From Bradyrhizobium sp. AZCC 2262 (GTDB lineage Bacteria; Pseudomonadota; Alphaproteobacteria; Rhizobiales; Xanthobacteraceae): a stretch of 64,000 nucleotides of DNA. The stretch lies in assembly GCF_036924535.1 (NCBI RefSeq), contig NZ_JAZHRT010000001.1:1860001-1924000 (forward strand), given 5' to 3'. The notes under the pieces were generated by a model. It did not search any database and was not told the origin of the DNA. It saw only the letters and a list, made by a program, of their open reading frames with translations. Both the position numbers and the translations under genes were made by a program. This document shows, piece by piece, positions 18,486 through 27,639 of this stretch (position 1 is its first letter; every line of letters starts with the position of its first letter).

Positions 18486-20003
18486 TCATCTCGCCGCGCG
18501 ATCGCTGACCGCCACCTCGGTGTTCGCCGGCAAATCGGGAAAGGTCAATTCCCATCCCCCGCCGAGCGCCTTGAAGAGCTGGACGAGATTAAGCGAGACG
18601 TTTGTCGTGCTGGTCGCATATTGCTGTTCCGCCTGCAGCAGCGATCTTTGCGCGTCGAGTACCGAGAGGAACTCCGTCACGCCGTCAGTATAGCGGGTGC
18701 GGGCAAGCGCCAGTGCCTGGCGGGAATGCTCGGATTGAGCCTTCAGCCTGCCGCGGCGGTTCTGTTCCAGGCGATACGCGACGAGCGCGTTGACGACGTC
18801 ATGCCAGGCCTGCAGCACCGTCTTGTGATACGTGATCGCCGCTTCCTGCTGCTGGGCATCGCGCAGTTCGAGGGTGCTCTTCAGCTTGCCGCCCGCGAAG
18901 ATCGGCAGCGAAACGCTCGGGCCGACCATGTATTGCAGCGAACTGCCCTTCCAGAGGTTTCTGATGTCGAGCGCGTCGAAACCCACCGTGCCGTTTAACT
19001 GGACGCTCGGATAGAACGCTCCGACGGCAACGCCGATATTGGCGGTGGCTGCATGCAGTTGGGCCTCAGCCGCACGAATGTCCGGCCGGCGACGCGCCAG
19101 TTCGGAAGGAATTCCGAGTGGAACGCGCGGCGGCGCCGGAGGGACCAGCCTTGGCCGGCGGAGCTCGGCTTGCAATGCTCCGGGCGACTCGTCCAGCAGC
19201 AAACAGAGGGCATTGATGTATTGGGATTCCTCTTGTTGCAGCGTCGGCAGTTGCGCGCGAATGCTTTCGACCTGCGCCGCGGCATTCTCGACGTCTAGGC
19301 TGTTCTGCAGACCGCGTTGTTGCCGTTCCTGCACGAGCTGAAGGATGTCGCGGCCAATCTTCAGATTGTCATTCGCGATCCTGATCTGCGTCTGGGCGCC
19401 GCGCAGCTGGATATAGTCGCGTGCGAGTTCGGCGAGGCTTGAGACAAGCGCATCACGGCGTTGGTCCGCGGCCTGATCAACCTGTGCGTCGGCGGCTTCG
19501 ACCTGCCTGCGGACCTTGCCCCAGAGATCGAGTTCCCATGAGGCATCGAACCCGACATTGTAGTCGTTGATCGCGCCAGGATTGAAACTGCTCCCTGGCG
19601 CAAGAAGACCGCTCAACAGGCTGACGATCCCGTTCTGACTGTATAGTTCCCGGGTATACTTGGCGTCGCCATTGATCGACGGAAACGCCGCCGCGGCCGT
19701 TACGCCACGTTGAAACCGGCTTTGGGCCAGCCGGATCGTCGCGGTTCGCACGTCGAGATTGGCGTCGGCAACACGGCGCGCGAGATCGGTCAGGACCGGG
19801 TCGCGGAACGCTACCCACCATGCCGGATCGGTTGGCGGCGGCAATCGTGCATCGGCCACAGCGACGCCCTTGTCATCCATGAACGATGTCTGCGGCAACT
19901 GCGGATCCGGCGGCGCGAAGTTCGGTCCGACTGTGCAACCGGCGGCGAGCAAAGGCGCGATCATCGCAGCGACAATTCGTCTTTTTTTGCCCCGGAACAG
20001 CAT
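18486..20003 (-). CDS. NodT-family outer-membrane efflux lipoprotein
   Basis: 505 residues from ATG 20003; the longer frame to 20090 lies inside emrB. A lipobox LAAGC follows a basic N-terminus (RGKKRR). Two outer-membrane-efflux domains follow, with landmarks YNVGFDASWELDLWGKVRR, RRPDIRAAEAQLHAATA and LFKALGGGWE at the end. It forms the trimeric exit duct for a tripartite pump. Its start overlaps the stop of the MFS gene by one base (TGATG), so all three pump parts are co-translated. Confidence 0.93.
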   Translation of the reverse strand: MLFRGKKRRIVAAMIAPLLAAGCTVGPNFAPPDPQLPQTSFMDDKGVAVADARLPPPTDPAWWVAFRDPVLTDLARRVADANLDVRTATIRLAQSRFQRGVTAAAAFPSINGDAKYTRELYSQNGIVSLLSGLLAPGSSFNPGAINDYNVGFDASWELDLWGKVRRQVEAADAQVDQAADQRRDALVSSLAELARDYIQLRGAQTQIRIANDNLKIGRDILQLVQERQQRGLQNSLDVENAAAQVESIRAQLPTLQQEESQYINALCLLLDESPGALQAELRRPRLVPPAPPRVPLGIPSELARRRPDIRAAEAQLHAATANIGVAVGAFYPSVQLNGTVGFDALDIRNLWKGSSLQYMVGPSVSLPIFAGGKLKSTLELRDAQQQEAAITYHKTVLQAWHDVVNALVAYRLEQNRRGRLKAQSEHSRQALALARTRYTDGVTEFLSVLDAQRSLLQAEQQYATSTTNVSLNLVQLFKALGGGWELTFPDLPANTEVAVSDRAAR

Positions 20004-21589
20004 CAATGCGCCCCTGGCGGACGCCCGCCGCCGGTTTTCGCCGATAGCAGAAAGCAGAACGGTACCATGAAAAATGCGACGATGGCGCAATAATAGAACA
20101 CGTCGGAATACGCCAACACGGTCGCCTGGAGCCGGTACGCCTGATAGACTTGCCCGACCGCAACGTCGTGAACCGCGGCACCCGCGCGGCCCATCGCCCG
20201 CAGCGTCTGTTCATAGGTCGCGATCAGGGCCTGATAGGGTTGATGGAACGGGCTCGCCCATTGCGACAAGTAGGTTTGATGAACCTGCGAGCGTTGGATG
20301 ATTTCTGCCGTCGAGAGCGAAATTCCGATTGAGCCGAACACGTTGCGAAACATTGCGAACAATGCGGCGCCATCACCGTTGAGCTCGCGCGGCAGCGTCA
20401 AATAGGCGACCGTGCTGATCGGTACAAACAGAAAGGCGAGAGCGGCGGTTTGGAATGTCCGCATCATCACGAGCGTGCCAAAATCGATGTTCGGCGCGAG
20501 ACCGCTGGAGAAAACAAGAGCGCATCCCATAATCAGGAAGCCAAGTGCGATAACATAGCGCGTCTGCAACACGGTCATCAGCCGGCCGACGAGAGGTATC
20601 AGTACGATAACGGCAATCCCGCCGGGGGAAAGCACAAGTCCGGCCCATGTCGCCGTGTAGTTGAGGGTCTGCTGCGCAAATTGGGGAATGACGACGGCGC
20701 TGGCGTAGAGGATCGCACCGGTTGCCCCGATCATGATGCAGCCCGCAGTGAAATTGCGATCGGTGAACACGATAGGATTGACGATCGGCTTCCGCGCGAT
20801 CAGGAGCCAGCCGATCGCCCCGAGAATGCCGAGGAAGGCCAGAAGCGCCATCAGGCAGATGAAGTTGGATTCGAACCAGGCCTCGTCCTCGCCGCGATCC
20901 ATCATGATCTGAAGGGCTCCGAGCCCCAGGGTGATCAACGACAATCCGATGTAGTCGATGCCGCGGCGTCTTTTGTTTTTTTCCCAGGGAGGATCCTCGA
21001 CCAGCATCGAGACCAGAAACACGGCGATAATGCCGACCGGGATGTTCAGAAAGAATATCCAGCGCCAGTTTGCCTGGTCGGTGATGTAGCCGCCAAGTGT
21101 CGGACCCAGGACCGGAGCTACCACGGTGGCGATGGCCGCAACCCCAAAAGCTGCGCTGCGTTTGGCCGGCGGAAAGGTGTCGAGGATGATGGATTGCTGG
21201 TTTGGCTGCAATCCGCCGCCAAAGAAACCCTGGGCCAACCGATAGATGATCAATTGGGTAAGACTGCTCGCGGTGCCGCAGAGAAACGAGCAGACTGTGA
21301 ACATCGCGATGCAGATGACAAAATACCGCTTGCGGCCAAGCAGGTCACCCAGCCAGCCAGAGATCGTCAACACGATGCCGTTGGCAACGAGGTATGATGT
21401 CAGCGCCCAAGTGGCCTCGTCGCTGCTCGACGACAGACTGCCGGCGATATGCGGCAGCGCCACGTTCACGATGGTCGTGTCGAGAACTTCCATGAACGCT
21501 GCAAGCGTGACAGCGATCGCGATCAGCCACGGATTGTACTGCGGTTTCCAGGACGCGTCCGCATCGGCTGTTGCGGCTTCGGCGCTCAT
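20003..21589 (-). CDS. DHA2-family MFS multidrug transporter, EmrB-like
   Basis: 528 residues with 14 predicted membrane helices. EmrB/QacA subfamily: helix 1 region EVLDTTIVNVALPHIAGSL with the motif typical of the family, the GWLGDLLGRKRYF loop, and GVAAIATVVAPVLGPTLGGY (motif C of antiporters). It is expected to expel hydrophobic drugs, fatty acids or uncouplers using the proton gradient. The gene overlaps the adaptor gene by four bases and the channel gene by one. Confidence 0.94.
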   Translation of the reverse strand: MSAEAATADADASWKPQYNPWLIAIAVTLAAFMEVLDTTIVNVALPHIAGSLSSSSDEATWALTSYLVANGIVLTISGWLGDLLGRKRYFVICIAMFTVCSFLCGTASSLTQLIIYRLAQGFFGGGLQPNQQSIILDTFPPAKRSAAFGVAAIATVVAPVLGPTLGGYITDQANWRWIFFLNIPVGIIAVFLVSMLVEDPPWEKNKRRRGIDYIGLSLITLGLGALQIMMDRGEDEAWFESNFICLMALLAFLGILGAIGWLLIARKPIVNPIVFTDRNFTAGCIMIGATGAILYASAVVIPQFAQQTLNYTATWAGLVLSPGGIAVIVLIPLVGRLMTVLQTRYVIALGFLIMGCALVFSSGLAPNIDFGTLVMMRTFQTAALAFLFVPISTVAYLTLPRELNGDGAALFAMFRNVFGSIGISLSTAEIIQRSQVHQTYLSQWASPFHQPYQALIATYEQTLRAMGRAGAAVHDVAVGQVYQAYRLQATVLAYSDVFYYCAIVAFFMVPFCFLLSAKTGGGRPPGAH

Positions 21590-22785
21590 CTCACGGCCAC
21601 CGTTGGCTCGACGGATATTCCGAGCGGCAGCGGGATGTTCGGGTTCAGGCCGCTGTCGATGACGATCTTGACCGGAACGCGCTGCACCACCTTGACGAAG
21701 TTGCCTGTCGCATTCTCAGGCGGGAACGCTGTGAACTTCGATCCGGAGCCGAGCTGAATGCTATCCACGTGCCCCCGCAGATCGAGCGTCGGATACGCAT
21801 CCACCTTGATCTTGACCGGCTGCCCCTTTCCCATATCAGCGAGCTGGCTCTCCTTGAAGTTCGCTGTCACCCAGACTTCCGGCGCCACGATCGAGAAAAT
21901 CTGTTGGCCGGGTGCGACATAGGTACCTTTCTCCACGTTCCTCTTGGTGATCCAGCCGTCCTGGGGTGCAGCGACTACCGTCCACGACAGGTTAAGATTG
22001 GCCTGATCGAGCCTTGCTTGTGCCTGCTCGACCTGCCCCTTCAGCTGGCCGACCTGCGCGTCGGTCTCACCGATCCGCTGAGGGACCGGTGAATTCTGAG
22101 TGACCTGCGCCTCCGCCAACATGACTTGTGCCTGTGCCTGCTTGAGCGCAGCCGTCGCAGCATCGACCTCTTGTTGCGAGGTGGCCGGCCTGGAGAGAGA
22201 CCGTTGTCTGCCGTAGTCGGCTTGGGCTTTCGTTAAATTCGCCTTGGCGTTTGCAAGTTGCGCTTGCGCCTGCTCCAGCAGAGCTGGAAAATTCTTGCGG
22301 GCGATCTCGGCGCCGAATTGCTGACCTGCGTACTGGCTCTTGGCAGTTGCGAGGGCTCCTTCGGCTTGTTCGCGGTCGGTCTCGTACTGGCGCGGGTCAA
22401 TATGGATGAGTGGTTGGCCCTGCTTCACGAACTGGTTGTCTGTGACGTCAAGCGAAACGACCATGCCTGAAACTTGCGGCGCTATGGCGATTGCGCGTCC
22501 GTCAGTATAAGCGTCATCAGTGGTTTCGAGGTTGCGCGTCGATAGCCAGTAGAAAAGTCCACCCGCAGCAAGCAAGATGACCACGAGGATGCCCACCGCG
22601 ACGACCAGCGGACGGCGCTTGCTGCGCCTTTCCTCTTCGGCTTTATCCTTTTCCGCATATTTATGTCCGGAGTCGGGCTCAAGGTCCTTCGCGGGCGTGG
22701 GCATTTGATCTTGCCGATTGTCATCCCTTAGGGTCTGCTCGGTATCGCCGCCCGCAAGCTCGGCGCCAATGGCATTATCCGACAT
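21586..22785 (-). CDS. HlyD-family periplasmic adaptor, EmrA-like
   Basis: 399 residues. The charged cytoplasmic N-terminus is followed by one membrane helix (VVAVGILVVILLAAGGLFYW). Then come a lipoyl half-motif (APQVSGMVVSLDVTDNQFVK), a long coiled-coil hairpin (about 140-255) and the second barrel half (WVTANFKESQLADMGKGQPV). It bridges the MFS pump and the outer-membrane channel. First gene of the operon, so the promoter should lie in 22786-22900. I see no regulator gene next to it. Confidence 0.93.
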   Translation of the reverse strand: MSDNAIGAELAGGDTEQTLRDDNRQDQMPTPAKDLEPDSGHKYAEKDKAEEERRSKRRPLVVAVGILVVILLAAGGLFYWLSTRNLETTDDAYTDGRAIAIAPQVSGMVVSLDVTDNQFVKQGQPLIHIDPRQYETDREQAEGALATAKSQYAGQQFGAEIARKNFPALLEQAQAQLANAKANLTKAQADYGRQRSLSRPATSQQEVDAATAALKQAQAQVMLAEAQVTQNSPVPQRIGETDAQVGQLKGQVEQAQARLDQANLNLSWTVVAAPQDGWITKRNVEKGTYVAPGQQIFSIVAPEVWVTANFKESQLADMGKGQPVKIKVDAYPTLDLRGHVDSIQLGSGSKFTAFPPENATGNFVKVVQRVPVKIVIDSGLNPNIPLPLGISVEPTVAVR

Positions 22786-22902
22786 GCCTTCTGCTCCGAT
22801 CTGAAATAGTCGCCTCGTGCACAGGCGCGCAAGCTCCTGGAGGTCCGGATCGGTGCCGTTCTGGATCTCCTATTCAAACAACGCCGGCATTTCCCTTTGA
22901 TT

Positions 22903-23289
22903 TTATCTAACGAGCCGCATGCCTCGATCCTCGCGACCGTCCTGCGCGTCTGCGTCGTCAGAGGCACAGGTCCTCCGGCTCCCATGCGCAACACGAACAA
23001 TTTCGCGTCGACGACCAAAGACTGTGCCGCCCTGGAACGTCGGTCTTCTAAATTCGAGTTTATTCTTTCGAGACCGACCAGGAAGATTCACATCTTGGTG
23101 CGCGGGACGGCAGCAGAGGTCTGGTGGAATACTACTGATCGGGAAACTTTCCTTTTCTTCCAATCCCGCGGCTCGAGCCCACGAAGCGGCAGGAGATGCC
23201 AGCAGCAGCAAGAGTGCGAAGGCGAATTTCGGCGAAATGTTCGACACGACCGGATACTTCTGCAGTTCACTAGGATATTGCGTGTGCAA
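22903..23289 (-). CDS. Possible small secreted protein
   Basis: An open frame of 128 codons with a TTG start; a GTG at 23245-23247 could serve too. A hydrophobic segment (KFAFALLLLLASPAASWARA) looks like a real signal peptide. The rest is Arg-rich and low-complexity, which is less convincing. There is no domain and no strong ribosome binding site. The 720 bp between the adaptor gene and kup hold nothing else that I recognise. Confidence 0.35.
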   Translation of the reverse strand: MHTQYPSELQKYPVVSNISPKFAFALLLLLASPAASWARAAGLEEKESFPISSIPPDLCCRPAHQDVNLPGRSRKNKLEFRRPTFQGGTVFGRRREIVRVAHGSRRTCASDDADAQDGREDRGMRLVR

Positions 23290-23512
23290 AGCTGTTGTCG
23301 TCTGCCAATCCCGCCGACACCATTAAATTAAACTTTAGAAATCGCTTGGGACGCGTTCGAGCAAGCGGGGCTAGAGATTCCCCTATTAACGGCTAAAGAC
23401 TTCAGTCTTTCATCAGGTAGTGTTGTTCTATTCGCGGTGGACGATTGATCCTATCGAAAGATTTACTGGTCCCGAAAGTGTTCATTGCATATCTCCTGAA
23501 GAAGGAGATGAC

Positions 23513-25432
23513 ATGTCCAAATCTGCCGTTTCCACACCGAACGTCCCGATAAATATAGCTAGAGAAGCTCATCAAGGGTTTTCCCGGCCTGGGACTGCAT
23601 CGGCTGGGCTTCTGGCGCTTGGGATTGTTTACGGCGACTTGGGGACCAGCCCTCTCTATACGCTGCAGACAATTGTGCACATCATGGGAGATCAATTCAC
23701 GCCGGAGGCAGCACTCGGCTCGCTATCTCTGATCTTTTGGGCGCTGATCATTACGGTATCAATCAAGTACTGTTTTATCGTCATGCACGCCGACAATCAG
23801 GGTGAAGGTGGAATTCTCGCGCTGATGTCATTGACCGGTGCCGATTGGGCTGGTCGTGGTCGGGCGCTCATCGTGCTGGGCTTGCTTGGTGCAGCCCTCA
23901 TTTACGGTGACGGAATTATTACGCCCGCTATCTCGGTTCTGAGCGCGGTGGAAGGTCTAAACGTCGCAACAAGCATGTTCAAACCGTACACGATGCCGAT
24001 TGCCCTGGTCATTTTGGCAGTGTTGTTTGCAATTCAGCACCGGGGAACGGGCGTCGTCGGAAAGGCCTTCGGACCGGTCATGTTCGTCTGGTTTGCAACG
24101 ATCGCGATCCTTGGCCTTGTTGGTATTGTGCATAACCCACATGTTCTGGTTGCCGTAAATCCCGTCTATGGTGCTCAACTCCTGATGCGTCACGGATTTC
24201 TTGGGTTCACCGTACTGGGGGGAGTATTTCTGGCATTGACGGGTGGTGAAGCCCTTTACGCTGACATGGGTCACATCGGACGAAATCCGATCCGCATTAC
24301 CTGGTATTGCGTTGTGCTGCCGGCCCTCGTTCTCAATTACGCCGGTCAGATCGGAAATTTCCTGGAAGCTCCTAGCCTGGAAGCAAACCCATTTTTCAAA
24401 CTGGCGCCCAACTGGACGATTTATCCGTTGGTTGCGCTTGCGACCCTGGCGACCGTCATCGCCAGCCAGGCCATCATTACCGGTTCGTTCTCCATGACGA
24501 GGCAGGCCATGCAGCTTGGCTGGTTTCCAGGAGTGCGGATCCGTCAGACTTCGGCAGAAGAATACGGACAGATCTACGTACCGTTCGTCAATTGGAGCAT
24601 GATGGCGCTTACGGTTGCCCTGGCCGCTGGTTTTGGAAGTTCCGATCGTCTTGCCGGAGCTTACGGGACGGCTGTATCGACCACGATGCTCCTGACGACG
24701 GCGCTGCTCTATCACGTGATGCGTAATCGGTGGCAGTGGACGCTTTGTCAGGCAGCCGCCGTCACGGGTATCCTGTTGGCGGTCGATCTTGCCTTCTTCT
24801 CGGCAAACCTTCTGAAGATAGTGGACGGCGGCTGGATCCCGCTGACACTCGGCGGTCTGGTGTTCATCATTATGACGACCTGGCACTACGGCGTTGCTGC
24901 GATGCATCGGCGCAACGCGGCAAACTCTCAACAGCCAAGCGAGTTCTTCGCGCGCCTTCGCCGCGACAACGTCGTAAGAGTTCCGGGCACCTCTGTATTT
25001 CTCACCCGGCTTGGCAAAGCGATCCCGCCGGTCATCGTCAACTACGTGAAGCGGGTAGGATCGCTTCACAAGACGGTTATTGCCCTGACAGTGCGCTTCG
25101 AGGACGTTCCTCGCGTTCGATCAGGAGACCGGGTCGGCATAGAACAGCTCGACGATGGCTTTTGGCATGTAACTGTTCACTTCGGGTTCGTCGAGATCCC
25201 TAACCTTCCGGCTGTCCTCGCGCAGGCGAAAAAGGACGGCGTGCCGCTCCTGGATGAAGCGAACTATTACATCGAGCGCAGCGACCTCGTCAGCGGCAAA
25301 CATCGAAATCCGCTATCGAGATGGCGCGTCAAATTGTTTTCATTCATGTCGCGCAATTCCGCGCATGCTGTCGACCGGTTCAAGATACCCTCGAGCTCAC
25401 TGACTGAAATAGGTCGAAGGATTGAATTGTAA
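23513..25432 (+). CDS. kup: Potassium uptake transporter Kup
   Basis: 639 residues from ATG 23513, chosen for gaaggag immediately upstream. The KUP/HAK family is clear: GLLALGIVYGDLGTSPLYTL at the start, LLGAALIYGDGIITPAISVL, GGVFLALTGGEALYADMGH, then a cytoplasmic C-terminal domain of about 170 residues. About 12 membrane helices. It is a K+/H+ symporter in the inner membrane, often important at low pH or when other K+ systems are inactive. Stand-alone gene. Confidence 0.95.
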   Translation: MSKSAVSTPNVPINIAREAHQGFSRPGTASAGLLALGIVYGDLGTSPLYTLQTIVHIMGDQFTPEAALGSLSLIFWALIITVSIKYCFIVMHADNQGEGGILALMSLTGADWAGRGRALIVLGLLGAALIYGDGIITPAISVLSAVEGLNVATSMFKPYTMPIALVILAVLFAIQHRGTGVVGKAFGPVMFVWFATIAILGLVGIVHNPHVLVAVNPVYGAQLLMRHGFLGFTVLGGVFLALTGGEALYADMGHIGRNPIRITWYCVVLPALVLNYAGQIGNFLEAPSLEANPFFKLAPNWTIYPLVALATLATVIASQAIITGSFSMTRQAMQLGWFPGVRIRQTSAEEYGQIYVPFVNWSMMALTVALAAGFGSSDRLAGAYGTAVSTTMLLTTALLYHVMRNRWQWTLCQAAAVTGILLAVDLAFFSANLLKIVDGGWIPLTLGGLVFIIMTTWHYGVAAMHRRNAANSQQPSEFFARLRRDNVVRVPGTSVFLTRLGKAIPPVIVNYVKRVGSLHKTVIALTVRFEDVPRVRSGDRVGIEQLDDGFWHVTVHFGFVEIPNLPAVLAQAKKDGVPLLDEANYYIERSDLVSGKHRNPLSRWRVKLFSFMSRNSAHAVDRFKIPSSSLTEIGRRIEL

Positions 25433-25753
25433 TCGGAGCCAGCAATGTCGGGATGCACGCTCTAAGCGACTACCGAGTGGGTGGATGAGACAAGCTGAAG
25501 TTTTGCCTTTCATATAGCCTCCGGATGCTGCGAAACCGAAGTGTACTGTCAGACGTAGACCGTCACGGTAGCTACGACTGCTGCTGCTCCGGCCGAGATC
25601 CAAGCCCAAGGTTCGCGAAGACGGGCGACAGTGTTGTCTTTGAAAGACAGCCAGAGGGCCTCACGCGGGTAGCCGTGATTTAAGAATTTTAAGGTCGGCC
25701 CTAAGGAAAAGCCCCTCGGGAGCGGCTACACCACCTCAATTCGGAGGTGTGCC
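25433..25753. other. Intergenic region after kup
   Basis: No gene is recognised. The last 20 bases carry a strong ribosome binding site (ggaggtg) for the following short gene. Confidence 0.4.
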
Positions 25754-26089
25754 ATGCCTCAGACCGGATTGGCGTCCGCGAACAGGGTCGCGTTCCTAGG
25801 GAAGCTGTCGGCGTCGATTGCCGAAATCAACCAGCCGATCTGCGCTGTCGTCATGAACGCCGAAACCGCTCTGAAGCTGCTCCTCGCCCAGCCGACGGAT
25901 ACGGAAGCGATGCGGCGGTTGCTCGCTTGTATCGTCAAGGACGGAGCGCGCACTGGCGACATCGTTAACCGCACCCGTGCGCTGATCAAAGAAAGCGCCG
26001 CTACGGAGGGAATGCCTGGAGATCAAAGTGAAAATGCTTCGGTTTCGATTTCCATAAAGATGCGGCCAAGTGATCCGACCCGGCTGTAA
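25754..26089 (+). CDS. Histidine-kinase dimerisation-domain fragment lacking the phospho-accepting His
   Basis: 111 residues after ggaggtg four bases upstream, so probably translated. Residues 15-85 match the HisKA region of PAS-type sensor kinases (LSASIAEINQPICAVVMNAE, then ACIVKDGARTGDIVNRTRAL). The normal box is SIAHEINQP; here it reads SIAEINQP, so exactly the His codon is missing. No ATPase domain follows, and the last 67 bp overlap the end of the convergent DUF3306-TorD gene. Either a decayed kinase fragment or a non-catalytic partner that dimerises with intact kinases. Confidence 0.6.
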   Translation: MPQTGLASANRVAFLGKLSASIAEINQPICAVVMNAETALKLLLAQPTDTEAMRRLLACIVKDGARTGDIVNRTRALIKESAATEGMPGDQSENASVSISIKMRPSDPTRL

Positions 26090-27072
26090 AATATCGCAGA
26101 CTCGGCGTGCTCAAGGTCCGAAAAAAATCGCCCGATCCATGGCTTAAGATGGCTTTCGAAGATGTTCCGATCGGTCCCGCCGGGAGCAATGATCTGGCCA
26201 CCGGCGAGGCCGGCCATGACTTCGAAAAGTACCGCAACGTGATCCTCGGGTTCCGATCGTCGCTCAGTCCTCTCAAGGCCAAGTTGGTTCAGGGTTTTGC
26301 GGAGCCGGGCGAGGGGACGCCCATAGAGGTAACCCGTCAGATAATATGACGCGTAGGGGAAAAGCTCGCCACGTTCGAGTCCGACGAAGAGATCGAAATA
26401 TTCGCGCTCGATCCGTTCCGGCTTCATGCTGGCGGCTGCAGAACTGAGGGCCGCGTGCGCCGCGCCCAACTGGGTTGCATCGCCACTCAGGCAGGCCAAC
26501 TGCTCAATCATATTGGCATCCGGGCTATGCGACAGCAGGGTTGCGAGCAACGCATACTCGACCGCCCGTGCGTGATCCATCTCATCGACCTGACCTGCGG
26601 CTGAGATTGCTCCGGCGTCTTCATCCGACGCTCCGCAGGCCTGCCCGGCCTCTCCGAGGCCGATAAGACCTGCGACATCCTCGGCTTTCAGCGGTCCAAA
26701 TCCCGGCATCGCGGTTGGGTCGTTGAAATCCCATTGGTTCTCGGCGATCCCGATGAAATCGCGAATTGCCGGATCGGTTACCCAGGCCCGCCTCAGCGCA
26801 GCTCTTGTTAGTTCGACCGGGACACTTGATCCGAGAAACGATCGGATGTCGGTGCCCGCAACGATCGATTGAAGCGGCGGCAAGCTTGCCAGATCGAAGG
26901 TCGCAGAGGTGGGGGAGTCTGTTGGCGGCGTTGCAACCGTTGCTCGATTGAAATCGCCAGCTTCTGCCTCATTGGGTTTGGGCCCGGAGACTGAACCGTC
27001 CGGCTCTACGATATTGTCGGATTTCCGCTTCATACGCGACCAGCGCGAAATGATGTTTTCTGACCGGGTCAT
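26023..27072 (-). CDS. DUF3306-TorD fusion: formate dehydrogenase accessory chaperone
   Basis: 349 residues. The N-terminal part (about 5-130) matches DUF3306: ISRWSRMKRKS, a Pro/Ala/Thr-rich linker, ALRRAWVTDPAIRDFIG and GFGPL. After a linker, residues 165-345 match the TorD/DmsD chaperone family: ALLATLLSHSPD, EYFDLFVGLERGELFPYASY and LYGRPLARLR. TorD-type chaperones help insert molybdenum cofactor and check Tat export of molybdoenzymes; here the client is presumably the alpha subunit of this operon. The two domains are usually separate genes. The start overlaps the DUF3305 gene by four bases. Confidence 0.85.
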   Translation of the reverse strand: MTRSENIISRWSRMKRKSDNIVEPDGSVSGPKPNEAEAGDFNRATVATPPTDSPTSATFDLASLPPLQSIVAGTDIRSFLGSSVPVELTRAALRRAWVTDPAIRDFIGIAENQWDFNDPTAMPGFGPLKAEDVAGLIGLGEAGQACGASDEDAGAISAAGQVDEMDHARAVEYALLATLLSHSPDANMIEQLACLSGDATQLGAAHAALSSAAASMKPERIEREYFDLFVGLERGELFPYASYYLTGYLYGRPLARLRKTLNQLGLERTERRSEPEDHVAVLFEVMAGLAGGQIIAPGGTDRNIFESHLKPWIGRFFSDLEHAESAIFYSRVGSLGRIFMEIETEAFSL

Positions 27073-27590
27073 TTGCTGTTCACCCCGTCCTGGTTGCAGT
27101 GGCCAGGCGTCTGCGGCTCACCTCGGTCCCGTTGCCGCTTGTTGAAGGGCCGCTCGATGTGATGCTCGGCGATAAAACCGCCGATTGCGTCGATGATCGC
27201 AGCGGGCATCGGTACGCTCGCGACCAGATCATTGCCGGCATCGGTCAAAGCCTCGCCCTCCGAGGGGTCGGCCGTTACCGTAAGGATGTCGAACGCTGGG
27301 CTCTTAGAATTCGCAGCTATCGGTCGCAGAACGACCCACAGCGCGGGCATCCCCGAAGAGAGATTTTGCCGATAGTTCGTCGTTTCAGTTCGATGCAGTT
27401 CGATCGCAGTCGCACCCGCATAGAATGTGGTCGCATCGCCTTCCTCTCCGATTCGCGTCCAGGGTACCGCCGATGGCGTTCCAACAAACACCGAGACCGG
27501 TCGCCAGAGAAAATCAAGCCACGGGCTCCTCGCTTTGCGGCATTCGACTACCACACCAACAACAATTTTTGCGAGCGCAGTTGATCTCAT
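27069..27590 (-). CDS. DUF3305 family protein of formate dehydrogenase operon
   Basis: 173 residues, matching the DUF3305 family by VVGVVVECRKARSPWLDFLW at the start and the WVVLRP core. Genes of this family are found beside formate dehydrogenase operons together with DUF3306; the biochemical role is not known. It is probably cytoplasmic, as there is no signal peptide. Fifth gene of the operon, overlapping the next by four bases. Confidence 0.8.
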   Translation of the reverse strand: MRSTALAKIVVGVVVECRKARSPWLDFLWRPVSVFVGTPSAVPWTRIGEEGDATTFYAGATAIELHRTETTNYRQNLSSGMPALWVVLRPIAANSKSPAFDILTVTADPSEGEALTDAGNDLVASVPMPAAIIDAIGGFIAEHHIERPFNKRQRDRGEPQTPGHCNQDGVNSK

Positions 27591-27639
27591 TCCTCATCCC
27601 CACCCCTGGCCCCATCGACGGCCTCCGTGGCTGATGTGC

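Noticed and set aside
23290..23512. Riboswitch upstream of kup
   Set aside because: I found no conserved riboswitch core, only short unpaired stretches and the ribosome binding site.
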